Positions 32,293-40,940 are shown, counted from the stretch's first letter. The stretch is DNA of 42,233 nucleotides from an uncultured Hungatella sp. (GCA_910585645.1 CAJUFP010000033.1:1-42233); one strand, 5' to 3'. Notes: a model not told the origin generated them from the sequence alone. Numbers and translations: made by a program.

Positions 32293-35121
32293 ATGGGAGA
32301 TATTTTAAATGTAAAAGATCTGGAAGTTGTTGGGGCAGTAGAGTTTCTTGAAATTATTGAGGTTTGGCTATGGGAAAAAGTCAATGAGCATGGAAGAATG
32401 TCTGTGTCAGGAATACTAAAGGAAGAGACAGCCCAGGAGATATTAAGAACTTCTTTGCAAGATGAAAAATTGTGTTTGCGGATAAAAGGGATCGACAGGC
32501 CATTATTTTCAGGGGTGATAGAAGAATTCAGTGTGACAGGGACAGGGAATTTTTATCAGGTAAAAGTAAGCTGTAGCTCTTATACGTCTCTTTGGGATCG
32601 GACGAGGATGGACCACTCTTATCAGGATCCTTCCATGCGGTTTAAAGATGTATTGGAGAAAGCAAAAGCTTTAGCAGGAATCAGGGGCAGATTATTAGTC
32701 ACTGCGGAGGAGGCTTACAAAGAGATAGGGAAGCCCGTATACCAATATGAGGAAACACTGTGGCAATTTGTAAAAAGAATTGCAGGCAGATGCAACACTT
32801 TGGTAATACCAGAGGTAACATACGATTTGCCACAGCTGTGTGTAGGATGCGTAAACGGACGCTTCTATGAGGCAGGGGAACAGCAAGAGTATAAAAAAGT
32901 CATAGACATAGAAAAAATGATAAGGGAAAAGGGGGAACGAAAGAAAAACAAATATATTCATTATTGTATCCATAGTAGAGATAATTTCCAATTAGGGGAC
33001 AGGATCTTGTTCCAAGGAAATCAATTAAGAGTTATGGAAAAGGAGTTAAAATTAGAAAACAGTCTGACAGAAGGGCGTTATACATTAGGTTACGAGGAAG
33101 GATTTAGTCTTGAAAACAGTGAAAATACGAAGCTGAAAGGGGCGTCTTTTAGAGGAAATGTAATTAATACGAAAGAGGGAATGGTGAAAGTTCACTTGGA
33201 TATGGATCCAGAGCAAAGCGAGGAGAAGGCATGGTGGTACCAATACGCGCCGGTAACAGGCGATATAATGTATAGTGTCCCGGAATTAGGCGCGAAAGTG
33301 CTTCTTACGATCATGGATGAGGGATACGAGGCGGTAGTAAGCGGATGTATTCGAGAAGATTCCAAAGTTTTGCCGGGGCCAGAGGTGAAAAATTTCTGGG
33401 TTAAAGATAAAAAGTACATAGCAGCGCCGGAATATATGGGTTTTTCAAGTGAAAAGCAGGATACGATGGAGGCGTTATTCTTGGATGATAAAATGGGAAT
33501 CGTTATTCAAACCGGGGAAGATCTAAAATGGAAGGCAAAAGGTCAGATGGTCTTACATGCCGGAAATAAGATAACCTTCCAAAGTACAACTGAAATGGAG
33601 TGGAAAAATCCGATGGCTGAGGAAGAGCAGGCCTGGATGCGAATGAATTGTGGGAAGATGCGGTTTGGGGGAAGGAGTATACTTCAAAGTGGTTTGGATA
33701 AAGGAAGGAGTGTGGAATGTGAAGGCGGCCATGTGTCAATATCTGAGAACGAATGTGCGGATATAGCGATGGGAATGATCCCGCTGGCCTGGAATGAAGG
33801 CGTTGGAGAGAATATAGAAGAGGTTTTGGATATGGCGGTAGTAAATAATTATAAAACTTTATTATTGCCATCAAAGGAAGAAAATAAAAAGGATAAAAAG
33901 AAGAAAGAACCAAAGCTCAGAAGTATAATTGTTTCAGGCGTGGAGACGATCTTTAGCAACAGCAGCGGGGAGAAGAAAGCGCTGATATATGCTAAGGGTA
34001 AAGAATTTAAGGGGTATGTACTTAATGGGAAAACTTATGTGGAGAATTATGATGACTTTTTACCATATGCATTTGACATGGGATTGAGAGAACTGCCATG
34101 GTATCGGGAAACGGATATTGAAACCATTGTTCAGGTGCTTGGGGTGGATGAGTTATTTAGTTCATGGGAACAAAGCAGGACGCTGCGCATCGTTATATGT
34201 AATTGGGATGCGCGGACAGCGCATTTAAAGATAAAACGTAGAGGAGAATTGCTAAAGATACATGTATTTATTGCTTTGAATTTTATTAAGGTAGATGAGG
34301 AGAGTGATGATGAATCAAATACGGATCCATATAAACAAAGATTTACAGGAGAAAAAAACAAAGGAACAGCAGCGGAAATATGTAAAAAAGGGGTGAAATT
34401 ATGGGAAGGAGTATATTGTAATAGAAAATCAGAAGATACAGGAATTATATATGATGATTTTGGTATGGATGGTCTTGTAAATGTACAGGTTGAGGTGAGT
34501 TATGAGAATGAATATCGAGAAAAAAATAATATTCCTAGTGAGATAAACTTGATAGAGGGGGAAGGAAAGAACGAGTATCAGAAGTTTGCTTATACAGTAT
34601 TATTTGATAATAAAAAAGAAATGGAGGTTTCAAAACCATTTTGTGGTGGTGGTTATGCCGTTGAGATTAACTATGATAATCGATCGTCGGTAAGTTCGGA
34701 GTTACAATATGGTTATAGGAATAAAATTTTAATACTATTATTTAGGCATTATTGGATTTATAATCTGGAAAGTGAAAAAAGAGACAAGTTTCACAGAGAA
34801 TTTACCGGTTTTTTACACACAATTGCGCATGAATTTGGTCACGTGTTTGGTCTAGGAGATGCTTATGATAGAACTCATGAAGCAGGGAATAGGTCATTCA
34901 AATATATGGTGGGTGCTAAAATAACAGACGAGATTCCCCAAAATTCTATAATGATATCAGATAAGTTAATTATGCCAAATGATATAGAAATGATAATTGA
35001 GGCATGGAAGACCGGTCAAAGACAACAATATTATGATGCGGCAAGAATAGGGTTTGAAAAATCTAAAGTAATTAGACAAGAGAGGAAGGACAAAAATTTT
35101 ATACAAAAATTATTTGAATAA
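32293..35121 (+). CDS. VgrG fused to a metzincin-type zinc protease (942 aa)
   Basis: The first ~500 residues are VgrG-like, with QYEETLWQFVKRIAGRC as the hub motif. A Lys/Glu-rich linker lies at about residues 528-540. The C-terminal ~390 residues hold a protease domain: the zinc motif H846-E-F-G-H850-V-F-G853-L-G-D856 is a complete HExxHxxGxxD, and the Met-turn SIM has M887, followed by IMPNDIEMI. It should cut a protein target after delivery. This is an evolved VgrG carrying its own toxin. The protease part is AT-richer than the VgrG part. Candidate protective genes follow at 35151 and 35696. Confidence 0.83.
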   Translation: MGDILNVKDLEVVGAVEFLEIIEVWLWEKVNEHGRMSVSGILKEETAQEILRTSLQDEKLCLRIKGIDRPLFSGVIEEFSVTGTGNFYQVKVSCSSYTSLWDRTRMDHSYQDPSMRFKDVLEKAKALAGIRGRLLVTAEEAYKEIGKPVYQYEETLWQFVKRIAGRCNTLVIPEVTYDLPQLCVGCVNGRFYEAGEQQEYKKVIDIEKMIREKGERKKNKYIHYCIHSRDNFQLGDRILFQGNQLRVMEKELKLENSLTEGRYTLGYEEGFSLENSENTKLKGASFRGNVINTKEGMVKVHLDMDPEQSEEKAWWYQYAPVTGDIMYSVPELGAKVLLTIMDEGYEAVVSGCIREDSKVLPGPEVKNFWVKDKKYIAAPEYMGFSSEKQDTMEALFLDDKMGIVIQTGEDLKWKAKGQMVLHAGNKITFQSTTEMEWKNPMAEEEQAWMRMNCGKMRFGGRSILQSGLDKGRSVECEGGHVSISENECADIAMGMIPLAWNEGVGENIEEVLDMAVVNNYKTLLLPSKEENKKDKKKKEPKLRSIIVSGVETIFSNSSGEKKALIYAKGKEFKGYVLNGKTYVENYDDFLPYAFDMGLRELPWYRETDIETIVQVLGVDELFSSWEQSRTLRIVICNWDARTAHLKIKRRGELLKIHVFIALNFIKVDEESDDESNTDPYKQRFTGEKNKGTAAEICKKGVKLWEGVYCNRKSEDTGIIYDDFGMDGLVNVQVEVSYENEYREKNNIPSEINLIEGEGKNEYQKFAYTVLFDNKKEMEVSKPFCGGGYAVEINYDNRSSVSSELQYGYRNKILILLFRHYWIYNLESEKRDKFHREFTGFLHTIAHEFGHVFGLGDAYDRTHEAGNRSFKYMVGAKITDEIPQNSIMISDKLIMPNDIEMIIEAWKTGQRQQYYDAARIGFEKSKVIRQERKDKNFIQKLFE

Positions 35122-35150
35122 AATACATCGTTTTATTAAGGAGATAGGCC

Positions 35151-35714
35151 ATGAAGAAAAAGATTATTTCATATTTTTTAGGATTCGTTCTGTTTTTTGC
35201 TTTAGAAAAGTGTTGTTTTCGGCTTCCGATAAGTGAAAAAAGAGAATTGCATATGGAGACAGAGTACTGGGAAAATATTTTGAAGAAATACCCGACGGAA
35301 ATAAAAACGTTAGAAGCGTATTATGACAGTATCGAAAGCTGGGATTTTATGCCGATATCATATTGGTGGATGGAAAGGGACTGTGTATGTATGGATCCCT
35401 ATGAGAGACAGTATTATCCTATCAAGAGCAGCCATTCTGTAAGGGAGTTTTTGGAATTTATGAAACAGAACAGAGATTTTCCTTACAGAGCAAGAATGAT
35501 CGATATATGGGGAGACCTTTCCAGTCGTTTTGCTAAACGGGTTTTGGCGGTACGGCTTTATGACGATGGTTACATAAGTTTGAGGCTTATCTATTCGCCT
35601 GACGGATATCCGGATATGGAGATTGCAGAGAATAGTGAGGAAGTAGAAATAGACCTTATAGGAGACGGATGGTATTTGATGTATAGGAGGGATTTGTGCA
35701 TATCATGTGTTTGA
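35151..35714 (+). CDS. Membrane-anchored 187-aa protein, possible immunity (copy 1)
   Basis: A hydrophobic N-terminal helix (about residues 5-18, with Cys21-Cys22 nearby) anchors an extracellular domain of about 160 residues. It has WDFMPISYWWMERDC, KRVLAVRLYDDGYISLRL and GDGWYLMYRRD. The ATG follows AAGGAGATAGG. It lies 29 bp downstream of the protease-VgrG, the usual position for an immunity gene. A second copy lies at 38265. The C-terminal half resembles the next protein (EELDEGWYFSVYQYD), so the three belong to one family. No known domain recognised. Confidence 0.65.
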   Translation: MKKKIISYFLGFVLFFALEKCCFRLPISEKRELHMETEYWENILKKYPTEIKTLEAYYDSIESWDFMPISYWWMERDCVCMDPYERQYYPIKSSHSVREFLEFMKQNRDFPYRARMIDIWGDLSSRFAKRVLAVRLYDDGYISLRLIYSPDGYPDMEIAENSEEVEIDLIGDGWYLMYRRDLCISCV

Positions 35715-35765
35715 AAAGAAAAGTATCCTTGTGGTTTATGATAGCAGGATTTTTTAGCGCAATGG
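35151..35765 (+). repeat. Segmental duplication, unit A
   Basis: This stretch is repeated at 38265-38879 with a constant 3114-bp offset. Identity is lower in the first ~160 bases and nearly complete from about 35318 on. It covers all of one membrane-anchored gene and the start of the next. Confidence 0.85.
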
Positions 35766-36400
35766 TGCTGAGCTTTGGCTATGATGTATGGGAGAGAGAG
35801 GGCTGGAGAGTACAAAAGTACGTTTGTAAAAATACAGAGTACAGGAACAGATTTTTTGAGAGGAACCGTGAGAAATTCGAAGAGTTGGAAGCTTTTTTTG
35901 ATATGGACCGGGACTGGGAATTTGGATTTTTTGAATGTAGTGTATATCGGAAAGAGAATAGTAACTGGTATAACTGTTATATGATGGGAAAAGACAGACA
36001 AGAGATATATCGTGTATTTGGCGAGGATCAGGAACAGGATATTTATATCGGATGGCATAAAATTACAGAGGAGGATGTGGAGAAAGGCAGATTTTCCGAA
36101 GAACTGAAAGCGTTTTTAGATTTTTCCCAGGGTAAGAGCAGCATACAGAGTGTTATTCTCCACGGCGACCTGGATTTTGTTCTTTACCCGGATCTGAAAC
36201 GGTATCTGGAGGTGAGATGTGTAACAGGGGAGGAGATGATCTCATTTTTATACGCGCCAGGTGAGACGATAGATGGGAGAGAGGGCTGGGAGATTGAGGA
36301 GCTGGATGAGGGATGGTATTTTTCTGTGTATCAGTATGATGTGGTAAAGAGGACAAAAGCTGACATGGAGAAAGGGACAGGCAGACAGGAAGAGGGGTAG
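35696..36400 (+). CDS. Membrane-anchored 234-aa protein, same family as 35151 product
   Basis: Start at GTG 35696 with AGGAGG at 35685-35690; ATG 35705 is also possible but has poorer spacing. It overlaps the upstream stop. One hydrophobic helix (about residues 8-26) anchors a soluble outer domain with FFDMDRDWEFGFFE and a C-terminal IEELDEGWYFSVYQYD. The last motif and the strand before it parallel the 35151 product, so it is a diverged family member. A fragmentary copy lies at 38810-38970. Possible immunity or surface accessory protein. Confidence 0.62.
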   Translation: MHIMCLKRKVSLWFMIAGFFSAMVLSFGYDVWEREGWRVQKYVCKNTEYRNRFFERNREKFEELEAFFDMDRDWEFGFFECSVYRKENSNWYNCYMMGKDRQEIYRVFGEDQEQDIYIGWHKITEEDVEKGRFSEELKAFLDFSQGKSSIQSVILHGDLDFVLYPDLKRYLEVRCVTGEEMISFLYAPGETIDGREGWEIEELDEGWYFSVYQYDVVKRTKADMEKGTGRQEEG

Positions 36401-36416
36401 GAGTAAGGAGGGGAAA

Positions 36417-38249
36417 ATGAGACAATTTTACAAAAGGATTTTCTGCATCGCGCTCATTGGTATGTTTTTGGCAGGATGTCAGAACGCGGATGTGGAAACT
36501 GAGAAAATAGAAACTGAGGATATGACAGACACGGAGTATACAAAAGAGATCATTATTGTGACCACAGCTCCGGATAAGGTGGTTGAGGAAACGTCGTGGG
36601 AAGAATCTTCGGAGGAAACAGAACCGGAGATTATCCGGTCAGATCCGCCTGCGCCATTGGAGGAATTTATGGAATATTACTGGGAACTTCTTGCGTCCGG
36701 AGATGAGAAGAAAATGGAGCGTTATACGATTTCAAGATGGTTGACTATGGAAGAGGCGGTTTCTCTTAAGGAGTATGAAGCATTAAACCATTTAGAGACA
36801 TTGGAGAGAGGAAGGGAAAATGCGGAGAGAACTATGATAGCGGCAGCGGATTTGGATGATGACGGGAAGGATGATATCGTAGAATATCATGAAAATATGG
36901 ATTGTGGCGGAGGAACCTATTCATATAGCTTATCCGTATACAGGAATGAGGGAAATGGATATAGATTAATGTATTCGCATCCGCTGTTTGATGGAAAGGG
37001 TGATTTTCGGATCATCAGCTACGAAGAGGAAAACTATCTGGAAATCGAAGGTACAAATGAGAAAGATATCTATTGGCTGCGGGACTGGAAGCTGGCAGGA
37101 AAAGCGCATATGAGGTATGACAGGACGATTGTAGAAGGGAATCTGGAATATTGTGACAGAGACTACCAAGATGAGGGAAAAAGGGTAGAGGCGGAGGCAG
37201 CCAATCTATGCAGGGAACTTCCTAACAGTATCACCTATCCATTATCAGAGTTAGAAATAAAGGATGGAGTCCGTGGGAACAATTTGTTCTGGGGAGACCA
37301 AGAGACGTGTGTTGCTTTTGACGGCAGAGGAGAGATATTTCGAGAACGATACACAGCTACAATGGAGAAGTGGAAGGAATATGTCCAGAATGAAAATCCG
37401 GAGAAAAAGCTGCATTTTTATCTGCCGTATGAGGATCAGATATTCCGATGTGACATTAATAATGACGGAGCAGAGGAAGAATACATAAAAAGTTATGGGC
37501 CTCTCGGAATATTTGAAACAGAAACCTGGAGGTGGTGGGAAAACATTTCCAGACCTACAGGCCGAATATATGGGAAACACGAAGGAGAGTGGGGACTTCT
37601 TGTCTATATGGAGTCAGACGGAAAAGAAACGGATTTTTACAGGATGTGCGGTCTGGATATTTGGAACAGGGAGCTGACCCCAAGAATGTTTTGGGTAGAA
37701 AGACCGAATGAAAAAAATATCATTTATTTGCTATTTAGTGATGAAAACAGGACTCGTTCGGAGATTGAGGGCTATGAGATCAATGGAAAAGAATATAGAA
37801 AAATCTTGGCTGTAAAATGTCAGGGAAAAGGTGTGCTGAAGGAATTAGATTATGAATGGAAAGAGGAGCAGGAACAGGGAGGTGTGATGTATACCATTGA
37901 AACAGTATACCCGATAGAAGAAGGAGAACCGGATAACAGAACCTATGTAGAAATCCGCCATATGGATGATAAACTGGCGGAAGAGAGAATCAATGACAGG
38001 ATAAAAGCGGAGATCCGCCGTATTATAAGGAAAACGGAGTGGAGAGAGAAGTGGACGGATGAGGGAATCTATCCGAAAATGTGGGTTATGAAAGCAGACA
38101 GGGAGGAAGCGGTTTTTGGATATGGAGTGGTGTACCGCCCTTCGGCCGGAAGCGGGTATGAACTTCTTAAAACTTATATTAGAGTAGATTTAAGGACAGG
38201 CTGTTGTGAGGAGATTGAGAGCGCGGATCAGGATCAAGCCGGGTGGTAA
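36417..38249 (+). CDS. Large lipoprotein with EF-hand-like loops
   Basis: The signal peptide ends in LAGC with C21 lipidated. A Thr/Glu-rich linker follows (about 22-70). Two calcium-binding-like loops are present: D145-L-D-D-D-G-K-D-D (about 145-153) and D346-I-N-N-D-G with E354. Around them are strand-rich regions with Trp/Tyr, as in VCBS or FG-GAP-type surface proteins. The product is 610 residues. The ribosome site is GGAGGGG. It sits between the two copies of the small membrane-anchored protein, so it is probably part of the same protective or surface unit. No enzymatic motif recognised. Confidence 0.68.
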   Translation: MRQFYKRIFCIALIGMFLAGCQNADVETEKIETEDMTDTEYTKEIIIVTTAPDKVVEETSWEESSEETEPEIIRSDPPAPLEEFMEYYWELLASGDEKKMERYTISRWLTMEEAVSLKEYEALNHLETLERGRENAERTMIAAADLDDDGKDDIVEYHENMDCGGGTYSYSLSVYRNEGNGYRLMYSHPLFDGKGDFRIISYEEENYLEIEGTNEKDIYWLRDWKLAGKAHMRYDRTIVEGNLEYCDRDYQDEGKRVEAEAANLCRELPNSITYPLSELEIKDGVRGNNLFWGDQETCVAFDGRGEIFRERYTATMEKWKEYVQNENPEKKLHFYLPYEDQIFRCDINNDGAEEEYIKSYGPLGIFETETWRWWENISRPTGRIYGKHEGEWGLLVYMESDGKETDFYRMCGLDIWNRELTPRMFWVERPNEKNIIYLLFSDENRTRSEIEGYEINGKEYRKILAVKCQGKGVLKELDYEWKEEQEQGGVMYTIETVYPIEEGEPDNRTYVEIRHMDDKLAEERINDRIKAEIRRIIRKTEWREKWTDEGIYPKMWVMKADREEAVFGYGVVYRPSAGSGYELLKTYIRVDLRTGCCEEIESADQDQAGW

Positions 38250-38264
38250 CAGGAAGGAGAGGCT

Positions 38265-38828
38265 ATGAAGAAAAAGATTATTTCATATTTTTTAGGATTC
38301 GTGCTGTTTTTTGCTTTAGGAAAGTGTTGTTTTCTGCTTCCGATAGGTGAAAAAAGAGAATTTGATATAGAGACAAAGTACTGGGAAGATATTTTGAAGA
38401 AATACCAGACAGAAATAAAAATGTTAGAAGCGTATTATGACAGTATCGAAAGCTGGGATTTTATGCCGATATCATATTGGTGGATGGAAAGGGACTGTGT
38501 ATGTATGGATCCCTATGAGAGACAGTATTATCCTATCAAGAGCAGCCATTCTGTAAGGGAGTTTTTGGAATTTATGAAACAGAACAGAGATTTTCCTTAC
38601 AGAGCAAGAATGATCGATATATGGGGAGACCTTTCCAGTCGTTTTGCTAAACGGGTTTTGGCGGTACGGCTTTATGACGATGGTTACATAAGTTTGAGGC
38701 TTATCTATTCGCCTGACGGATATCCGGATATGGAGATTGCAGAGAATAGTGAGGAAGTAGAAATAGACCTTATAGGAGATGGATGGTATTTGATGTATAG
38801 GAGGGATCTGTGCATATCATGTGTTTGA
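38265..38828 (+). CDS. Membrane-anchored 187-aa protein, possible immunity (copy 2)
   Basis: This is a near-identical duplicate of the gene at 35151, at an offset of 3114 bp. Differences cluster in the first 55 codons (for example FLLPIGEKREFDIETKYWED); from about codon 56 to the stop the copies are almost identical. The ATG follows AAGGAGAGG. The duplication appears recent or kept alike by gene conversion. The overlapping downstream gene is only a broken remnant here. Confidence 0.66.
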   Translation: MKKKIISYFLGFVLFFALGKCCFLLPIGEKREFDIETKYWEDILKKYQTEIKMLEAYYDSIESWDFMPISYWWMERDCVCMDPYERQYYPIKSSHSVREFLEFMKQNRDFPYRARMIDIWGDLSSRFAKRVLAVRLYDDGYISLRLIYSPDGYPDMEIAENSEEVEIDLIGDGWYLMYRRDLCISCV

Positions 38829-38879
38829 AAAGAAAAGTATCTTTGTGGTTTATGATAGCAGGATTTTTTAGCGCAATGG
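38265..38879 (+). repeat. Segmental duplication, unit B
   Basis: Second copy of 35151-35765. Only a handful of base changes are visible after position 38432. Beyond 38879 the homology to the 35696 gene jumps by about 290 bp. Confidence 0.85.
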
Positions 38880-38972
38880 CATGATATTACGGAGGAAGAT
38901 GTGGAGAAAGGAAGGTTTTCCGAAGAGCTGAAAGCGTTTTTAGATGTATGATGTGGTAAAGAGAACGAGATG
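38810..38972 (+). pseudogene. Partly deleted copy of the gene at 35696
   Basis: Three pieces of the 35696 gene survive in order. The first matches its start (MCLKRKVSLWFMIAGFFSAM), the second its middle (TEEDVEKGRFSEELKAFLD) and the third its end (YDVVKRT). Two deletions of about 290 and 210 bp join them; the first junction shares the bases ATGG with both flanks. Stops follow quickly, so no product is expected. The remaining ~50 bases to 39021 contain only the ribosome site for the next gene. Confidence 0.78.
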
Positions 38973-39021
38973 ACGATGGCTTTTGATAAGATCATTCATA
39001 TAGTAAGAGAGGGAGGAAAAT

Positions 39022-39822
39022 ATGGAGAATTTGTACCCGCTGTTTGAGCAAAACCGCGTGTTAAAGAAGGAATTGTTATGGTCGCTTAGAGATTATACCT
39101 TTATCCATGTCCAGGCGGAGTATGGCAGGTATGGACAGGGATTTTTGAAGGGCTGGGATATCAAGGTCCGGGACAGTGAACTGGCTGTGGGGCCGGGGCT
39201 TCTAAAGGCGGGGGGATTTATCTGTCTGTCCGGTGAGGAGGCGCGGATCTCTTTTAAGGCTTCGGATCGTCTTCAGATACTTAAGATGAGAGTGAGGATC
39301 GACAGACGGTCCCCGGACTATATCAGGTATCAGATGGAGTTTTATCTGGACAAGCCTGATGAGGAAGATAGTGGGAAGACGGAGATCAGGGAGGAGGAGT
39401 TTGAGTTCGAACTGTGCCGCTTTCATCTGCGAAGAGGGGCGAAGCTGCGGGATACCTATACTTGTTTTCAGGATATGACTACGGAGTATGACACGGTGAA
39501 CCTGATCCATGGGGATTGGGGCGGTCCGGAGGGAAAGGGGATATCGCCGGAGGTTGTCATGGCATTTGCCAGGGCGGCGTTAAAGGAGAGGCTCATATCG
39601 GCCGAGGATCGGGGATTTGCGTATCTGTGTCTGGCCAGAGAGGGGATCATAGCCAGGGAAGTTCTGGCAGATTATCTGGGACGGAAGGTGGGAAGGGAGC
39701 TTGGGGCGGATGATGGGAATGGGGAGTATTTTGGCGCTATGTGCCAGGCTCTGGATATGATTGGAGGAGGAGAAGACGGGAGGGAAAAGAAGGGAGGGAG
39801 GAGACGGATCTTGATTGAGTGA
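39022..39822 (+). CDS. Putative baseplate or spike-periphery protein (266 aa)
   Basis: This is a soluble, GC-rich gene with ribosome site GAGGGAGGA. The N-terminal half is strand-rich (DYTFIHVQAEYGRYGQGFLKG, then a GPGLLKAGGFICLSG turn), a pattern seen in baseplate and fibre-attachment proteins. The C-terminal half is helical (VMAFARAALKERLISAEDRG). No family was recognised. Its composition matches the block at 22.8-28.5 kb rather than the cargo genes between, so it is probably a core gene separated from the rest by inserted modules. A TssK- or gp8-like role is speculative. Confidence 0.55.
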   Translation: MENLYPLFEQNRVLKKELLWSLRDYTFIHVQAEYGRYGQGFLKGWDIKVRDSELAVGPGLLKAGGFICLSGEEARISFKASDRLQILKMRVRIDRRSPDYIRYQMEFYLDKPDEEDSGKTEIREEEFEFELCRFHLRRGAKLRDTYTCFQDMTTEYDTVNLIHGDWGGPEGKGISPEVVMAFARAALKERLISAEDRGFAYLCLAREGIIAREVLADYLGRKVGRELGADDGNGEYFGAMCQALDMIGGGEDGREKKGGRRRILIE

Positions 39823-39832
39823 GATTGTGAAC

Positions 39833-39861
39833 TTGAAATCCCTGGCGGTTGATAGTATACT
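39833..39861 (+). promoter_or_regulatory. Sigma-A-type promoter of first Rpn gene
   Basis: TTGAAA at 39833-39838 and TATACT at 39856-39861 are separated by 17 bases, close to the TTGACA-17-TATAAT consensus. The start codon used is 30 bases downstream. This suggests the Rpn genes are transcribed independently of the injection operon. Confidence 0.6.
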
Positions 39862-40867
39862 AAAGATAGTAAATGGGAAGGAAGCAGAGGATGGCAAAGA
39901 AAGCACAGAATTTAAAACCGGATACCGTGCTGAAAAATTATTGGAGCAATAACGAGCAGTTTGCGGATATTTTTAATGCGGTGTTGTTTGATGGAGAAGA
40001 GGTTATTAAACCGGAGGAGTTGGAGGATGTGGATACGGAGGAGTCGTCTATACTGGAACACAGAGACTACGCGGAAAGTATCCGGGCATCCAGAGACAGT
40101 ATAAAGGTGAGAAAAAAGTCAACAGCATATGGAGTGGAATTAGTGCTGCTGGGAATGGAGCATCAGGAGCATGTCCACTATGCGATGCCAATGCGGGTTA
40201 TGGGATATGATTATGGCATTTATAAGAAGCAGTATGACAGCAACGCAAAGGGATACAAAAGCTCCGAGGGAATGGAAGAGGATGAGTATCTGTCGAGGAT
40301 GAAAAAGACAGATCGGTTTACGCCGGTGATCACCATGGTTACCTACTATGGAGAGAAGCCGTGGGATGGGGCAGTGTCTCTTCATGAGATGCTGGATATT
40401 CCGAAAGAGATGAAAGCATTTGTAAATGACTATAAGGTTCTGCTTGTGGAGGCGGGGAGATCGGATCTGGTGTTCCATAATGTAAAAAATGAGGCTTTAT
40501 TCAGTATGCTGAAAATTGTGCTGGACCGAAGCCTGCCAAGGGAGGAGGCAAGAGAGAAGGTCATAGACTATGCAAGAGAGAATGATGTAGATAAGACGGT
40601 AATCATGACAGTGGCGGGAGCGACAAACTGCAGGATAGATTATAACGCGGTATCAAAGAAAGGAGACTTGGATATGTGTACATTGTTTGATGAGATCGCG
40701 CGAGAGAATGAGGCAAGGGGAGAAGCAAGAGGAGAGGCAAGGGGAGAAGCAAAAGGTATTGTTGAAGCTGGGTTAGATTTTGGTCTTTCAGAGAATGATA
40801 TCGTGAAACGGTTACAGAAGAAGCTGAATCTGTCCTTAGAGACGGCCCGGGAATATATTAAAATGTT
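39855..40867 (+). repeat. Tandem duplication unit 1 (Rpn gene)
   Basis: Homology with unit 2 begins at GTATACTAAAG and ends at AAAATGTTT. The offset is 1086 bp before, and 1074 bp after, a 12-bp difference in the RGEA-coding repeat. About 73 bp of unrelated sequence separates the units. Confidence 0.88.
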
Positions 40868-40886
40868 TGGAAGGCAGAGGATGTAG
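39891..40886 (+). CDS. Rpn-family recombination-promoting nuclease/transposase-like, copy 1
   Basis: The chosen start is ATG 39891 (MAKKAQNLKPD), because GGGAAGGAAG lies just upstream; the ATG at 39873 has no ribosome site. The protein has the Rpn plan: an N-terminal PD-(D/E)XK-like core with ELVLLGMEHQ and YAMPMRVMGYDYGIY, where E and Q belong to the expected E-x-Q pair. A Glu/Arg/Gly repeat (ARGEARGEARGEAKG) and a terminal helical part (DIVKRLQKKLNLSLETAREYIKMF) follow. Such proteins cut DNA and promote recombination; in Clostridia they occur in many copies. It is followed by a tandem copy. Confidence 0.8.
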   Translation: MAKKAQNLKPDTVLKNYWSNNEQFADIFNAVLFDGEEVIKPEELEDVDTEESSILEHRDYAESIRASRDSIKVRKKSTAYGVELVLLGMEHQEHVHYAMPMRVMGYDYGIYKKQYDSNAKGYKSSEGMEEDEYLSRMKKTDRFTPVITMVTYYGEKPWDGAVSLHEMLDIPKEMKAFVNDYKVLLVEAGRSDLVFHNVKNEALFSMLKIVLDRSLPREEAREKVIDYARENDVDKTVIMTVAGATNCRIDYNAVSKKGDLDMCTLFDEIARENEARGEARGEARGEAKGIVEAGLDFGLSENDIVKRLQKKLNLSLETAREYIKMFGRQRM

Positions 40887-40940
40887 GGGATTGTAGCTTT
40901 TTAGCGGATACTCAGTTTGTCATAATGGCAGAGGGAAAGT

